The notes under the pieces are model-generated. The model was not told the origin of the DNA, did not search any database, and worked only from the letters and a program-made list of their open reading frames with translations. From Bradyrhizobium sp. 1(2017) (GTDB taxonomy: Bacteria; Pseudomonadota; Alphaproteobacteria; Rhizobiales; Xanthobacteraceae): a stretch of DNA of 64,000 bases. Positions 54,590 through 62,524 of the stretch are shown here, piece after piece (within the stretch, counting starts at the first letter, position 1; every line of letters starts with the position of its first letter). Both the position numbers and the translations under genes were made by a program. The DNA lies in contig NZ_CP050022.2 in the NCBI RefSeq assembly GCF_011602485.2, forward strand, positions 2,748,001 through 2,812,000, given 5' to 3'.

Positions 54590-54997
54590 CTATGGCTGCG
54601 GGGGATAGCGCTCGAACGTCGGCAGTTCATGCGCATGCTCCATCCAGCGCAGGCGCTCGGCGACCTGGATGTGCATCGTCGCAGGGACCGCCTCTGGATC
54701 GTCATAGGTCGCGCTCTGGATGTCGATGACTCCCGGCAGCAGGCTGTCATTGACGTAGAACAGGCCGGTTCCGCAATTGCTGCAAAACTGCCGCCTGCCG
54801 TGTTCGGAGGAGTTGTAGACCTTGGGTTCGCCCTTCGTCACCTTGAGGGCATCGCCGGGATACATCGTCCAGCCGACCACCGGTGCGCCGGCGTGAAGCC
54901 GGCAATCGCGGCAATGGCACAGCGCGTGCACGATCGCATCGCCCTCGACCTCGTAACGGATTGCGCCGCAGTGACAGCCGCCGGCGATGGTGCTCAT
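54590..54997 (-). CDS. GFA family protein
   Basis: A 135-residue GFA-fold zinc protein. Ligand motifs are GGCHCGAIRY, LCHCRDCRLHAGAP and FCSNCGTGLFYV. The ATG at 54997 is preceded by a strong GGGAGGAG site. Substrate unknown, as for most of the family. It is convergent with the CHAT operon and is separate from the arsC gene upstream by 127 bases. A second GFA gene is at 26619-27083, but the two differ in sequence. Confidence 0.9.
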   Translation of the reverse strand: MSTIAGGCHCGAIRYEVEGDAIVHALCHCRDCRLHAGAPVVGWTMYPGDALKVTKGEPKVYNSSEHGRRQFCSNCGTGLFYVNDSLLPGVIDIQSATYDDPEAVPATMHIQVAERLRWMEHAHELPTFERYPPQP

Positions 54998-55124
54998 GCG
55001 CTCCTCCCGATTGAAGGTCATCCTCGGCCGATCGATAGCGCCCGCGGCTTGCAGCATCAATGGCGCAATCGACTTGCGATTGCGTCCTACTGTCGCGTGA
55101 CAGCTGCTGCCATCGCGGCCACGT

Positions 55125-55526
55125 CTACCGCGCTTCCACCACCTCGCCGTCCTCCTTGACGAAGCGGCCGACGGGACGATCGAGGAGATCGAGCACCGCT
55201 TCCGAGGGGCGGCACAAGCGTGTGCCCTTTGCTGTCACCACGATTGGGCGATTGATCAGGATGGGGTGCGCGAGCATCTGGTCGATCAGCTCGTCGTCGG
55301 ACCATTTGGGGTCATCGAGGCCGAGGTCGCGAAACGGCGTGCCCTTCTCCCGCAGCAGGGCGCGAACGGAAATCCCCATGGCCGCGATGAGCTCGACCAG
55401 CTTTTCGCGGGACGGCGGCGTCTTCAGATATTCGATGACGTCAGGCTCGACGCCGCTCTGCCGGATCATCGCGAGCGTGTTGCGCGAGGTGCCGCAGGCT
55501 GGGTTGTGATAGATCGTGACGCTCAT
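55125..55526 (-). CDS. arsC: Arsenate reductase (glutaredoxin-coupled)
   Basis: A 133-residue ArsC of the glutaredoxin type. The catalytic Cys is C11 in YHNPACGTSRNT, and the downstream arginines lie in ILINRPIVVTAKGTRLCRPS. It reduces arsenate to arsenite with glutathione and glutaredoxin. Its start overlaps the aquaporin gene stop by four bases. Arsenite formed could leave through the aquaporin AqpS, as described for Sinorhizobium. The ArsR gene upstream is the likely regulator. Confidence 0.95.
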   Translation of the reverse strand: MSVTIYHNPACGTSRNTLAMIRQSGVEPDVIEYLKTPPSREKLVELIAAMGISVRALLREKGTPFRDLGLDDPKWSDDELIDQMLAHPILINRPIVVTAKGTRLCRPSEAVLDLLDRPVGRFVKEDGEVVEAR

Positions 55527-56224
55527 CGATGTGTCTCCGCGATTGGAACCGGGACGCGCGTCTCGGCGCGTCCCAACAGCCAGTTCATCAGCAACATGCC
55601 GGCAAACGCGCCAAGAAGCTCGGCAAGGATGAAGCCAGGCAGGTCAGTGGGGCGAATGCCGGCAAAGGTGTTCGTCAGCGACCTCGCAATCGCCACGGCC
55701 GGATTGGCGAACGAGGTCGATGCCGTAAACCAATAGGCCGCCGTGATGTAAAGGCCCACCAGCCAGGGCACCGCCGTTCGTTGGAAGCGGACGCCGGCCA
55801 GGATCGTCGCGATCAGCCCGAAGGCGGCGACGGCTTCAGCGAACCATTGCGGCCCACCCGTTCGAACCTTGGTCGAGAATTCGAGCAGGGGCGATCCGAA
55901 CATCAGATGCGCCGCCATCGTTCCCGCGATGCCGCCGAGGATCTGCGCGACGACGTAGAGCGCAGCTTCGTTCACTGGCAGTTCGCGCCTGGCGGTGAAG
56001 ACCAGAGTGACCGCCGGATTGAAGTGTGCGCGGGAGATCGGACCGAGCACCGTGATCAGGACGACCAGAATGGCTCCGGTCGGCAACGTATTGCAGAGCA
56101 GCGCAAGAGCGACGTCCCTGGTCAGCGTTTCCGCCATGATGCCGGAGCCGACCACGGTGGCGACGAGAATGCCCGTGCCGAGCGCTTCGGCCGCGACGCG
56201 CCGCGGGACGTCGAAATTGTCCAT
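55523..56224 (-). CDS. aqpS: MIP/aquaporin channel (AqpS-like)
   Basis: A 233-residue major intrinsic protein with six helices. The two channel motifs are HFNPAVT and FANPAVA; the second lacks the Arg that follows NPA in water channels (Ala and Ile here). In Sinorhizobium meliloti AqpS replaces ArsB and lets arsenite flow out after ArsC reduction. The same arrangement, arsR-aqpS-arsC, is seen here, so arsenite permeation is the best inference. It is 27 bases downstream of an ArsR gene and overlaps arsC by four bases. Confidence 0.92.
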   Translation of the reverse strand: MDNFDVPRRVAAEALGTGILVATVVGSGIMAETLTRDVALALLCNTLPTGAILVVLITVLGPISRAHFNPAVTLVFTARRELPVNEAALYVVAQILGGIAGTMAAHLMFGSPLLEFSTKVRTGGPQWFAEAVAAFGLIATILAGVRFQRTAVPWLVGLYITAAYWFTASTSFANPAVAIARSLTNTFAGIRPTDLPGFILAELLGAFAGMLLMNWLLGRAETRVPVPIAETHR

Positions 56225-56251
56225 CAGCCGACCCTCCGAGCTGATAGCCGA

Positions 56252-56614
56252 TCAGGCACGGCTTCGTTCCTTTCGCTTCGGCGCGCAGCAGGATTGCAGT
56301 GTCTCGACGACAGGTTCGCAGACCTCCGGCCGTCCGCCGCAGCAATCGCGCAGCAGGAAGACTGCAACGTCGCGAAATTCCGTGAGACCGGCGCGGTAGA
56401 CGATCGAGCGGCCATGCCGCACGGAAGACACCAGCCCCGCGCGGCTCAGGATCGCGAGATGCGCCGAGAGCGTGTTCTGGGGCACTTCCAGCAGGCGGGC
56501 GAGGTCGCCTGCCGCAAGGCCGTCGGGCTCGTGCCGGACCAGCGTCCGGAAGGCCTCCAGACGGGTCGATTGCGACAGCGCCGCGAGCGCCAGGACGGCT
56601 TCATCGATTTCCAT
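56252..56614 (-). CDS. arsR: ArsR family regulator (first copy)
   Basis: A 120-residue winged-helix repressor. The helix-turn-helix is LARLLEVPQNTLSAHLAILS. The C-terminus has cysteines C91, C92 and C99 (RDCCGGRPEVCEP) and a further C109/C110 pair, consistent with C-terminal arsenite binding as in AfArsR-type proteins. It is divergent from the second ArsR gene over a 117-base region with palindromes. It probably represses aqpS-arsC until arsenite binds. Confidence 0.92.
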   Translation of the reverse strand: MEIDEAVLALAALSQSTRLEAFRTLVRHEPDGLAAGDLARLLEVPQNTLSAHLAILSRAGLVSSVRHGRSIVYRAGLTEFRDVAVFLLRDCCGGRPEVCEPVVETLQSCCAPKRKERSRA

Positions 56615-56668
56615 ATATCCAGATTTATGGAATAATAAGCTGTGCGTCAACCCGAATTCGCTTCGCCA

Positions 56669-56692
56669 ATATTTCGAATATTCTAGAAATAT
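56669..56692. promoter_or_regulatory. Putative ArsR operator between divergent arsR genes
   Basis: ATATTTC (56669-56675) and GAAATAT (56686-56692) are perfect arms around GAATATTC, itself a palindrome (56676-56683). The nonamer ATTCTAGAA at 56680-56688 recurs at 57074-57082. A further CCATA/TATGG dyad overlaps the start of the first arsR (56611-56630). Confidence 0.6.
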
Positions 56693-56731
56693 GGTTGACT
56701 GTCGGCGCGAACGAGAACATGGTTTCCAGCC

Positions 56732-57049
56732 ATGAGGATCGATGACGCAGCGGCACGCTTGGAAGCTCTGGGCAACCGGACACGCCTCCAGATCTATCGC
56801 GCCCTGGTTCGCGCGGGGCGTTCGGGCATGCCCGTGGGCCGCTTGCAGGACAAGCTGAAGATCCCGGCCTCGACGCTGTCGCATCACATCAAGACGTTGG
56901 TCTCAGTCGGGCTCGTCAGCCAGGTCCGAGAATCCACGACGCTCGTCTGCCATGCGAACTACGACGCGATGCAGGGCCTGGTGGATTTCCTCGCTTCGGA
57001 GTGCTGTGCGGACGAAGTCGGATGCAAGGATACGCAAACGGCCGCCTGA
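56732..57049 (+). CDS. arsR: ArsR family regulator (second copy)
   Basis: A 105-residue ArsR. The helix-turn-helix is LQDKLKIPASTLSHHIKTLV. C91, C92 and C98 (SECCADEVGCKD) have the same C-C-x5-C spacing as the arsenite site of Acidithiobacillus ArsR (from memory). It begins 117 bases from the divergent first arsR and 49 bases before the flavoprotein gene, with a second operator-like site in between. The two ArsR paralogues differ clearly in sequence, so they may control the two arms separately. Confidence 0.92.
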   Translation: MRIDDAAARLEALGNRTRLQIYRALVRAGRSGMPVGRLQDKLKIPASTLSHHIKTLVSVGLVSQVRESTTLVCHANYDAMQGLVDFLASECCADEVGCKDTQTAA

Positions 57050-57073
57050 CTTTCCGGGCCATATTATTCGATG

Positions 57074-57082
57074 ATTCTAGAA
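57074..57082 (+). promoter_or_regulatory. Second operator-like site before the flavoprotein gene
   Basis: ATTCTAGAA at 57074-57082, within an AT-rich ATATTATTCGATGATTCTAG context, repeats the core of the site at 56680-56688. It lies 17 bases before the ATG at 57099, so a bound repressor could also block translation-coupled expression. Confidence 0.5.
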
Positions 57083-57098
57083 GGATGGGAGAAGTCGG

Positions 57099-58463
57099 AT
57101 GGACAAGAAAAAGGTGGCGATCATCGGGGCAGGGCCCGTCGGTCTCGCGGCGGCCGCGCACGTTCTCGAACGCGGCATGTCTCCCATCGTGCTCGAGGCT
57201 GGACCCGAGCCAGCCCACGCGATCCGGCAGTGGCAGCACGTGCAGCTGTTCTCGCCGTGGGAATACAATGTCGACAAGGCAGCGGCGCGCCTGCTCGCGC
57301 CGACGGGGTGGAATTCGCCGGACCCGAGCTCCTACCCCACCGGCGACGAGCTGATCGAGCGCTACCTCGAGCCGCTCGCGACTCGAACGAAGCTGCGCGA
57401 GGTGATCCGGACGTCCAGTCGCGTCACCGCGATCAGCCGCGCCGGCTTCGACAAGGCGAAGACCAGGGGGCGGGAGCAGGCGCCATTCGAAATCCGCTAC
57501 CAGAACGGTAAAGGCCCCGAGATGCTGCGTGCCGATGCAGTCATCGACGTGTCAGGCACGTGGTTCTCTCCCAATTCCGCGGGAGGCAATGGTCTGTCCG
57601 CAATCGGCGAGGGCGAACGCGCCGGCCATATCGCCTATGGCATGCCGGATGTGCGAGGTGCCGTCCGCGCCAGATATGCCGGGAAGACCGTTGCCGTGCT
57701 GGGCGCCGGCCATTCCGCCGTGGGCACGCTGATCGATCTCGTGCAACTCGCGGACGAGGCGCCCGGCACGCAACCCGTCTGGCTGCTGCGCGGCGCCGAT
57801 CCTGCCAAGGCTTTCGGCGGCGGCCGCAACGACAAGCTCGCTGCCCGTGGTGAGCTGGGAAGTGCTTTCGCAGCGCTCGTTGCCGCCGGGAAGATCAAGG
57901 TCGAGACCCAATTCGTTGTCACTCACCTCTCGGACTCCGAAGGTCGCCTCAAGATCGCCGCCGGCGCCTGCTGCGGCGCGCGGAGCGTGATCGTGGACGA
58001 ACTGATCGTGTCGACGGGCTTTCGTCCCGACCTCTCCTTCCTGTCCGAACTGCGCCTGCGGCTCGACCCTGCCATCGAGGCGCCCGTCGCGCTGGCGCCT
58101 CTGATCGATCCCAACGAGCACAGCTGCGGGACCGTGCGTCCGCACGGCGCCCGCGAGCTCGCGCATGATGAACCGGGCTTCTACGTGGCCGGCATGAAGT
58201 CGTATGGTCGCGCGCCGACCTTCCTCATGATGACCGGCTACGAGCAGGTCCGCTCGATCGCCGCCGACATCGCCGGCGACAAGGAGGCCGCGGCGAGGGT
58301 CGAGCTCGTGCTGCCGGAGACCGGCGTCTGCACGCGAGGCGGCCTCGAGACTGCTGCCACGTCGGGATGCTGCGGCGGTCCGGCCAAGGACGATTCATCC
58401 GCCTGCTGCGCGACCGACGAAGCGGCGAAGAGGTCGGGCGCCTCGGGGTGTGGTTGTTCATGA
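57099..58463 (+). CDS. arsO: ArsO-like FAD-dependent monooxygenase with Cys-rich tail
   Basis: A 454-residue flavoprotein. The FAD-binding motif is IIGAGPVGLAAAAH (8-21) and the NAD(P)H-binding VLGAGHSAVGTL lies in the middle. It is homologous to the putative flavin monooxygenases called ArsO in arsenic islands; the reaction is not established. The C-terminal 35 residues carry CC and C motifs (SGCCGGPAK, SACCATDE, SGCGCS), which look like a thiol metal-binding tail. It shares the arsR operator region and overlaps the next MFS gene by four bases. Confidence 0.82.
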   Translation: MDKKKVAIIGAGPVGLAAAAHVLERGMSPIVLEAGPEPAHAIRQWQHVQLFSPWEYNVDKAAARLLAPTGWNSPDPSSYPTGDELIERYLEPLATRTKLREVIRTSSRVTAISRAGFDKAKTRGREQAPFEIRYQNGKGPEMLRADAVIDVSGTWFSPNSAGGNGLSAIGEGERAGHIAYGMPDVRGAVRARYAGKTVAVLGAGHSAVGTLIDLVQLADEAPGTQPVWLLRGADPAKAFGGGRNDKLAARGELGSAFAALVAAGKIKVETQFVVTHLSDSEGRLKIAAGACCGARSVIVDELIVSTGFRPDLSFLSELRLRLDPAIEAPVALAPLIDPNEHSCGTVRPHGARELAHDEPGFYVAGMKSYGRAPTFLMMTGYEQVRSIAADIAGDKEAAARVELVLPETGVCTRGGLETAATSGCCGGPAKDDSSACCATDEAAKRSGASGCGCS

Positions 58464-59680
58464 GGCAGGCTCTTCCGGGCCTAGCTGCCGGCTCTCTCGC
58501 CGTCATCGTTGGCCTTGGCACCGCGCAAACCATTGCGTGGGCGTCGAGTTATTATCTCCCCGCCGTCCTCGCCGCTCCGATTGCGCGGGATCTCGATCTC
58601 GCGCCGACTTACGTGTTCGCGGCGCTGTCGGGTGCGCTCGTTCTCTCCGGACTTCTCGGGCCGCGTGTCGGTCATGCGATCGACCGGTTTGGGGGGCGCT
58701 ACCTGCTCGCGGCGTCGAATGCTGTCTTCGCCGCGGGCTTGCTGCTGCTGTCATGGGCCCATGGCGCGGGGCTGCTGGTCGCCGCGTGGATGATGCTCGG
58801 GCTCGCCATGGGCATGGGGCTCTATGAGGCGGCATTCGCGACGCTGACCCGGATCTATGGCACGGGCGCTCGAAAGCCGATCACCGGCATCACGCTGATC
58901 GCTGGCTTTGCAAGCACCGTCGGCTGGCCGCTCACGATGTGGCTCGATGCCGAGTATGGCTGGCGCGCCGCCTGCCAGATATGGTCGGTCATCCATGTCT
59001 GCCTCGCCTTGCCGCTCAATCTCTCGCTGCCGCGCGCGACGCCGCTGGATCAGGCCGCGCCGCCGGTTGCCGGCGCGAGCCCGCATTCCGAACGCCAGAG
59101 CGAGAGCTTTGCGATGGGCGTGTTGGCCTATATGTTTGCGGCAGCCGGCTTCGTCAGCTCGGGTGTTTCGGCGATTCTGCCGTCGATGCTGGTCGCGTTC
59201 GGAGCGACGCCGGCTCAAGCTTTGCTCGCAGGGACATTGGTCGGTCCTGCGCAGGTCGGGGCGCGTCTCCTCGAAGCGGGCTTCCTCGGTCGATTCCACC
59301 CGCTGTTGTCGGCGAGGCTCGCCATGCTCATGAACCCGATAGGCGTCGTCACGCTGATTGCGGGAGGATCATTCTTCGCGCCGGTTTTCGCTGTCCTCTA
59401 CGGAGCCGGCAACGGGATCATCACGATCGCACGCGGAACGCTGCCGTTGGCATTGTTTGGACCGGTGGGGTTCGGGAAACGTGTCGGCATGATTTCGCTC
59501 CCGTCCCGGCTGACGGGGGCGGCCGCGCCATTGGTGCTGGGTCTGATGGTCGAGCACTTCGGCCGAGGCGCGCTGTGGATCTGCGCTCTTGCCTCGGTCT
59601 CCGCGTTCGTCGCGCTGCTGCTGCTTCATGCGGACCCTGCGCCGTCGACGCGCCTGCAGACGGGAGGTCAGAATTCGTAA
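58460..59680 (+). CDS. MFS transporter (first of a tandem pair)
   Basis: A 406-residue major facilitator with about 12 helices. The loop after helix 2 contains GHAIDRFGGRYLLAAS, a version of the A-motif. It overlaps the flavoprotein gene by four bases and therefore is translated with it. Its position suggests export of an arsenic species made or bound by the flavoprotein, but no known arsenic MFS signature (ArsJ, ArsP) is evident. The C-terminal tail is short. Confidence 0.85.
   Translation: MRQALPGLAAGSLAVIVGLGTAQTIAWASSYYLPAVLAAPIARDLDLAPTYVFAALSGALVLSGLLGPRVGHAIDRFGGRYLLAASNAVFAAGLLLLSWAHGAGLLVAAWMMLGLAMGMGLYEAAFATLTRIYGTGARKPITGITLIAGFASTVGWPLTMWLDAEYGWRAACQIWSVIHVCLALPLNLSLPRATPLDQAAPPVAGASPHSERQSESFAMGVLAYMFAAAGFVSSGVSAILPSMLVAFGATPAQALLAGTLVGPAQVGARLLEAGFLGRFHPLLSARLAMLMNPIGVVTLIAGGSFFAPVFAVLYGAGNGIITIARGTLPLALFGPVGFGKRVGMISLPSRLTGAAAPLVLGLMVEHFGRGALWICALASVSAFVALLLLHADPAPSTRLQTGGQNS
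59662..59675 (+). promoter_or_regulatory. Ribosome site pointing to an ATT start for the second MFS gene
   Basis: GGGAGG at 59662-59667 is 5 bases before an in-frame ATT at 59673. The nearest ATG in frame (59709) and GTG (59706) have no such site. The ribosome site overlaps the last codons of the previous gene. Confidence 0.4.
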
Positions 59681-60884
59681 GCTGAACGGCCGGTCGCTGA
59701 TTGCGGTGATGTGCATCGGGCAGGTCGGCAATCTGCTGCCGCATGTGACGCTGTCGGCGAACCTGGCGCAGCATCTGATGCCGGCCTGGGGACTCTCGGC
59801 GGCCGAAGGCGGGCTGATGGCGAGCGGTTATGCGTTCGGCTACATGCTCGCGGTACCCGTGCTGACGACCTTGACCGACCGGATCGATGCGCGCGTCGTC
59901 CTGGTCTGGGGCTCGATCTTGAGCGGACTTGCCACCGTCGCATTCGGCGTGTTCGCGCAGGGATTCTGGTCGGGGATTGCGATCTGGTCCATTGCGGGAC
60001 TCGGATTTGCCGGCGCCTACATGCCTGGCCTGAAGGCGCTGACGGACCGGCTTCCCGCCGGCGACACCTCGCGGGCCGTCACGCTGTACACATCGAGCTT
60101 TTCCGTGGGGGTGGGCATCTCGTTCCTGGTGGCGCAAGTGGTCGCCGATCGCTGGGGTTGGCCCGCCGCTTTCGTCGTGACCGGCCTCGGTCCGATCGCA
60201 ATGGTCGTCGCGTGCCTCCTGATCGACGAGCGGCGGCCCGCGCCGAAGGCGGGGCGTCTCCTCGATTTCGCGCCGGTCTTCGCCAATCGCGAGGCGCTCG
60301 GATACATCCTCGGCTACGGCGCGCACTGCTTTGAGCTCTACGGTATCCGCACCTGGCTGGTCGGGTTCTGGACATTCGTGGTCGCGCATCAAGGCGCGCC
60401 GTCGTGGCTCAGCCCCGTCGTGCTGAGCTTCTGCTTCGCGGTGATCTCGATGCCCGCGAGCATCCTCGGCAACGAGGCCGCGCTGAAATTCGGCCGCCAT
60501 CGTGCGATCACCGTCGTGATGATCGCCTCGGCTTGCGTCGCGCTTGTCATCGGACTGAACGCGACCGCGCCGGCATGGGTGCTCGCGCTGCTGTTGATCC
60601 TCTATGGCCTGACGGTGCCGGCGGATTCCGGCGCCTTGACCGCCGGCATGTCGGCCGCGGCCGTCTCGGAGCATCGCGGCGCAACACTGGCCTTGCATTC
60701 GACGGTCGGCTTCGGCCTCTCGGCGGTGGGAGCATGGGGGACCGGCGCCGCGCTCGATGCGGCGGGCGGCCCGCAAAGCGCGACGGGCTGGCTGCTGGCG
60801 TTCATCGTCCTTGCGGCGGGAATCGCGCTGGGACCGCTGGCGCTGCTTTGGGCGCGGTCGGCTCGATCGGGAAAGCAGCCGTGA
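59673..60884 (+). CDS. MFS transporter (second of a tandem pair)
   Basis: About 403 residues, 12 membrane helices, with the A-motif-like TLTDRIDARVVLVWGSIL and the helix-4/5 region AGAYMPGLKALTDRLPAGDT. It overlaps the preceding gene region; the start is uncertain because the first ATG (59709) would cut into helix 1, while an ATT at 59673 has an excellent ribosome site. It is not closely similar to the first MFS. The family (CynX/NarK-like) fits anion export or uptake. Placement suggests a role in the arsenic locus, but it could be unrelated. Confidence 0.78.
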   Translation: MRKLNGRSLIAVMCIGQVGNLLPHVTLSANLAQHLMPAWGLSAAEGGLMASGYAFGYMLAVPVLTTLTDRIDARVVLVWGSILSGLATVAFGVFAQGFWSGIAIWSIAGLGFAGAYMPGLKALTDRLPAGDTSRAVTLYTSSFSVGVGISFLVAQVVADRWGWPAAFVVTGLGPIAMVVACLLIDERRPAPKAGRLLDFAPVFANREALGYILGYGAHCFELYGIRTWLVGFWTFVVAHQGAPSWLSPVVLSFCFAVISMPASILGNEAALKFGRHRAITVVMIASACVALVIGLNATAPAWVLALLLILYGLTVPADSGALTAGMSAAAVSEHRGATLALHSTVGFGLSAVGAWGTGAALDAAGGPQSATGWLLAFIVLAAGIALGPLALLWARSARSGKQP

Positions 60885-60919
60885 CCGCACTCGCTCCGTC
60901 GATCGGATTCCCTTGATCC

Positions 60920-60939
60920 ACGGGCGGGCTGCGGCCCGT
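60920..60939. terminator. Weak hairpin between convergent genes
   Basis: ACGGGC (60920-60925) and GCCCGT (60934-60939) can pair across an eight-base loop, between the stops of the MFS and ATP-grasp genes. No T-run is present, so this is a weak candidate. Confidence 0.3.
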
Positions 60940-60961
60940 CCCTCGGGTGGTCCTGACGTCT

Positions 60962-62038
60962 TCAGCCGGTGCGCACCTTTCGAGTGCTGAGCAAACGCTG
61001 CTTCAATGTTCGCGCGATCGCTGCCGGCGCCTCGTCGGGGATGGCAAAGCAGGAGCTCGCGTTGATCTCGCACAGAACGTAGGTGTCGCCGCCGGCGGCA
61101 TCCCTTGGCCCGTAGAGGAAGTCCGCGTCCCAGATAACGGGGAGCGAGGTTTCATCGATGTCGAGCGCCTGCATCATCTGCGGCACCCATTCGTTCTCCA
61201 TCGACTTGCGCAGCGCCTGGAACGCCGGGGCCGAGGGTCCGTGCATGATGCGAGGTCCTGGCTGCGCCTCGGGCGCGTCGGGACCTTCCGGCGGTGGCGG
61301 AATCAGGGCCTTGATCAATTGATGCCCGAAGCCGGCAACCTTGGCTGCGCTCATGTAGCACCGGATCATGCCGTCGGGGAGGCGAGCTTGATAGGCCTGG
61401 TCGATGATGCAGCCGCCCCAGCCGAAATAGGGCTGGCATCGCGCGATGAGGTCCTCGACCGGCATCTCCTCGGGCAGGCAGCCGCGCTGCGCATGCAGCA
61501 CGCGTACGATGCCGTCAGCATTCGGCAGTGCCTCCACCTTCCAGACTCCCTGGCCGCCATTGCCGCGATTCTGCTTCAGCACGCGCGGGCCGCTCGCCCG
61601 CAGGCGTGAGGGAAATTCGGCGCGGAATGCCACAGCGCTGTCGTAACGATGCGTGTCGGTGCCCCAGCCGAGATGACGGGTTTGGTAAAGCACCTCCTTG
61701 ACGCCCATCTTCAGGATGACATCGGGATGCGCGCTGACTAAGGGTCCCCGGGCCGCAACTTCGCGGAGCATGGCATCGAGATCGGCGCGCGTCTTGCCTT
61801 GATGAATCGGATCGACCCAGACGAGCACGCCGTCGACGCCGAGCAGTTCATCGCGCACGGTTTCAGTGAAGCTCTCGTCGTAGATGGCCGGCCGGGCGTC
61901 GATGCCGACCGCGGCCAGCGCCTCGAAAACGCGGACGAAGCGGCTGTTTTGCGGCGTCGCGTTCGAGCGTGCGGCAGCATCTCCGCGCGAGAGGATGGCG
62001 ACAGTATTGCGGGAAGAGGGATGTCGTTCGGTGTCCAT
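60962..62038 (-). CDS. ATP-grasp-like protein (Cj0069 type)
   Basis: A 358-residue protein resembling the Cj0069 family with a glutathione-synthetase-like ATP-grasp fold. Segments: VAILSRGDAAARSNA at the start, VLVWVDPIHQGKTRADLDAM, SAHPDVILKMGVKEVLYQT, then LKQNRGNGGQGVWKVE as the ATP-binding loop and YVLCEINASSCFAIPDEAP at the C-terminus with the metal-binding Glu/Asn. It should ligate a carboxylate to an amine or thiol using ATP; the substrate is unknown. The ATG at 62038 starts the conserved region. It is convergent with the MFS pair, so a link to arsenic resistance is weak. Confidence 0.8.
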   Translation of the reverse strand: MDTERHPSSRNTVAILSRGDAAARSNATPQNSRFVRVFEALAAVGIDARPAIYDESFTETVRDELLGVDGVLVWVDPIHQGKTRADLDAMLREVAARGPLVSAHPDVILKMGVKEVLYQTRHLGWGTDTHRYDSAVAFRAEFPSRLRASGPRVLKQNRGNGGQGVWKVEALPNADGIVRVLHAQRGCLPEEMPVEDLIARCQPYFGWGGCIIDQAYQARLPDGMIRCYMSAAKVAGFGHQLIKALIPPPPEGPDAPEAQPGPRIMHGPSAPAFQALRKSMENEWVPQMMQALDIDETSLPVIWDADFLYGPRDAAGGDTYVLCEINASSCFAIPDEAPAAIARTLKQRLLSTRKVRTG

Positions 62039-62524
62039 GCGCAAGCTCCACGAATTGCGTGCTGCGCAGAGCTTGGACCGAAGTCTCACGGGGAGTCTGC
62101 CTGGTCCCCACGCGGACAATGTATGTGACATCGCCCCGTCGTTTCAAGATGGTGGTTGGGTGCGGTCAGGGCGCCGTTGGAAGGGATCGAAAGGCCGCGC
62201 ATTCGCGCAACCTGCCTCAGGTGCCGCCGCTCGATATGAAAACACCCGCGGCGGATGGCTCCGCGCGGGTGTCAAATTCTCGATGATGCCATTCTGCCAG
62301 TGTTTTGCCCGACGTGTCAAAGGACGTTTGGACCGAGCGTCTATGGCCGATCGCGTTAATGGTCGCCGTGTCTTCGCTCGAGCAGCCGTCTTGCGCCGCA
62401 GGAGGGCAGGCGGCCGCCGCGTCGTCAAATTCCGAGAATGGAAACCGGATGCACTTCAGTAGCTTGGCTACTGTGCATGGGGTTGTTTTCGCACTTTTGT
62501 TTCGTGCTGCCGAAACGGCTGCGT
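62039..62524. other. Intergenic region with terminator and possible repeat
   Basis: 486 bases between two minus-strand genes. No coding frame is convincing. It holds a terminator for the upstream DUF1254/1214 operon (62242-62272) and, near 62284-62320, wording (TTCTGCCAGTGTTTTGCCCG) that I recall from Bradyrhizobium intergenic repeats. The promoter of the ATP-grasp gene must lie in the left part. Confidence 0.5.
62242..62272 (-). terminator. Intrinsic terminator of the DUF1254/DUF1214 operon
   Basis: On the minus strand, ACACCCGCG and CGCGGGTGT form a 9-bp stem followed by TTTTC. It lies about 250 bases downstream of the DUF1254 stop, so it may end a transcript with a long 3' tail. Confidence 0.7.

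Noticed and set aside
60962..62038. ATP-grasp gene as an arsenic-resistance glutathione synthetase
   Set aside because: It is convergent with the ars arm, has no operator-like element upstream and belongs to a different ATP-grasp subfamily; the link is only proximity.
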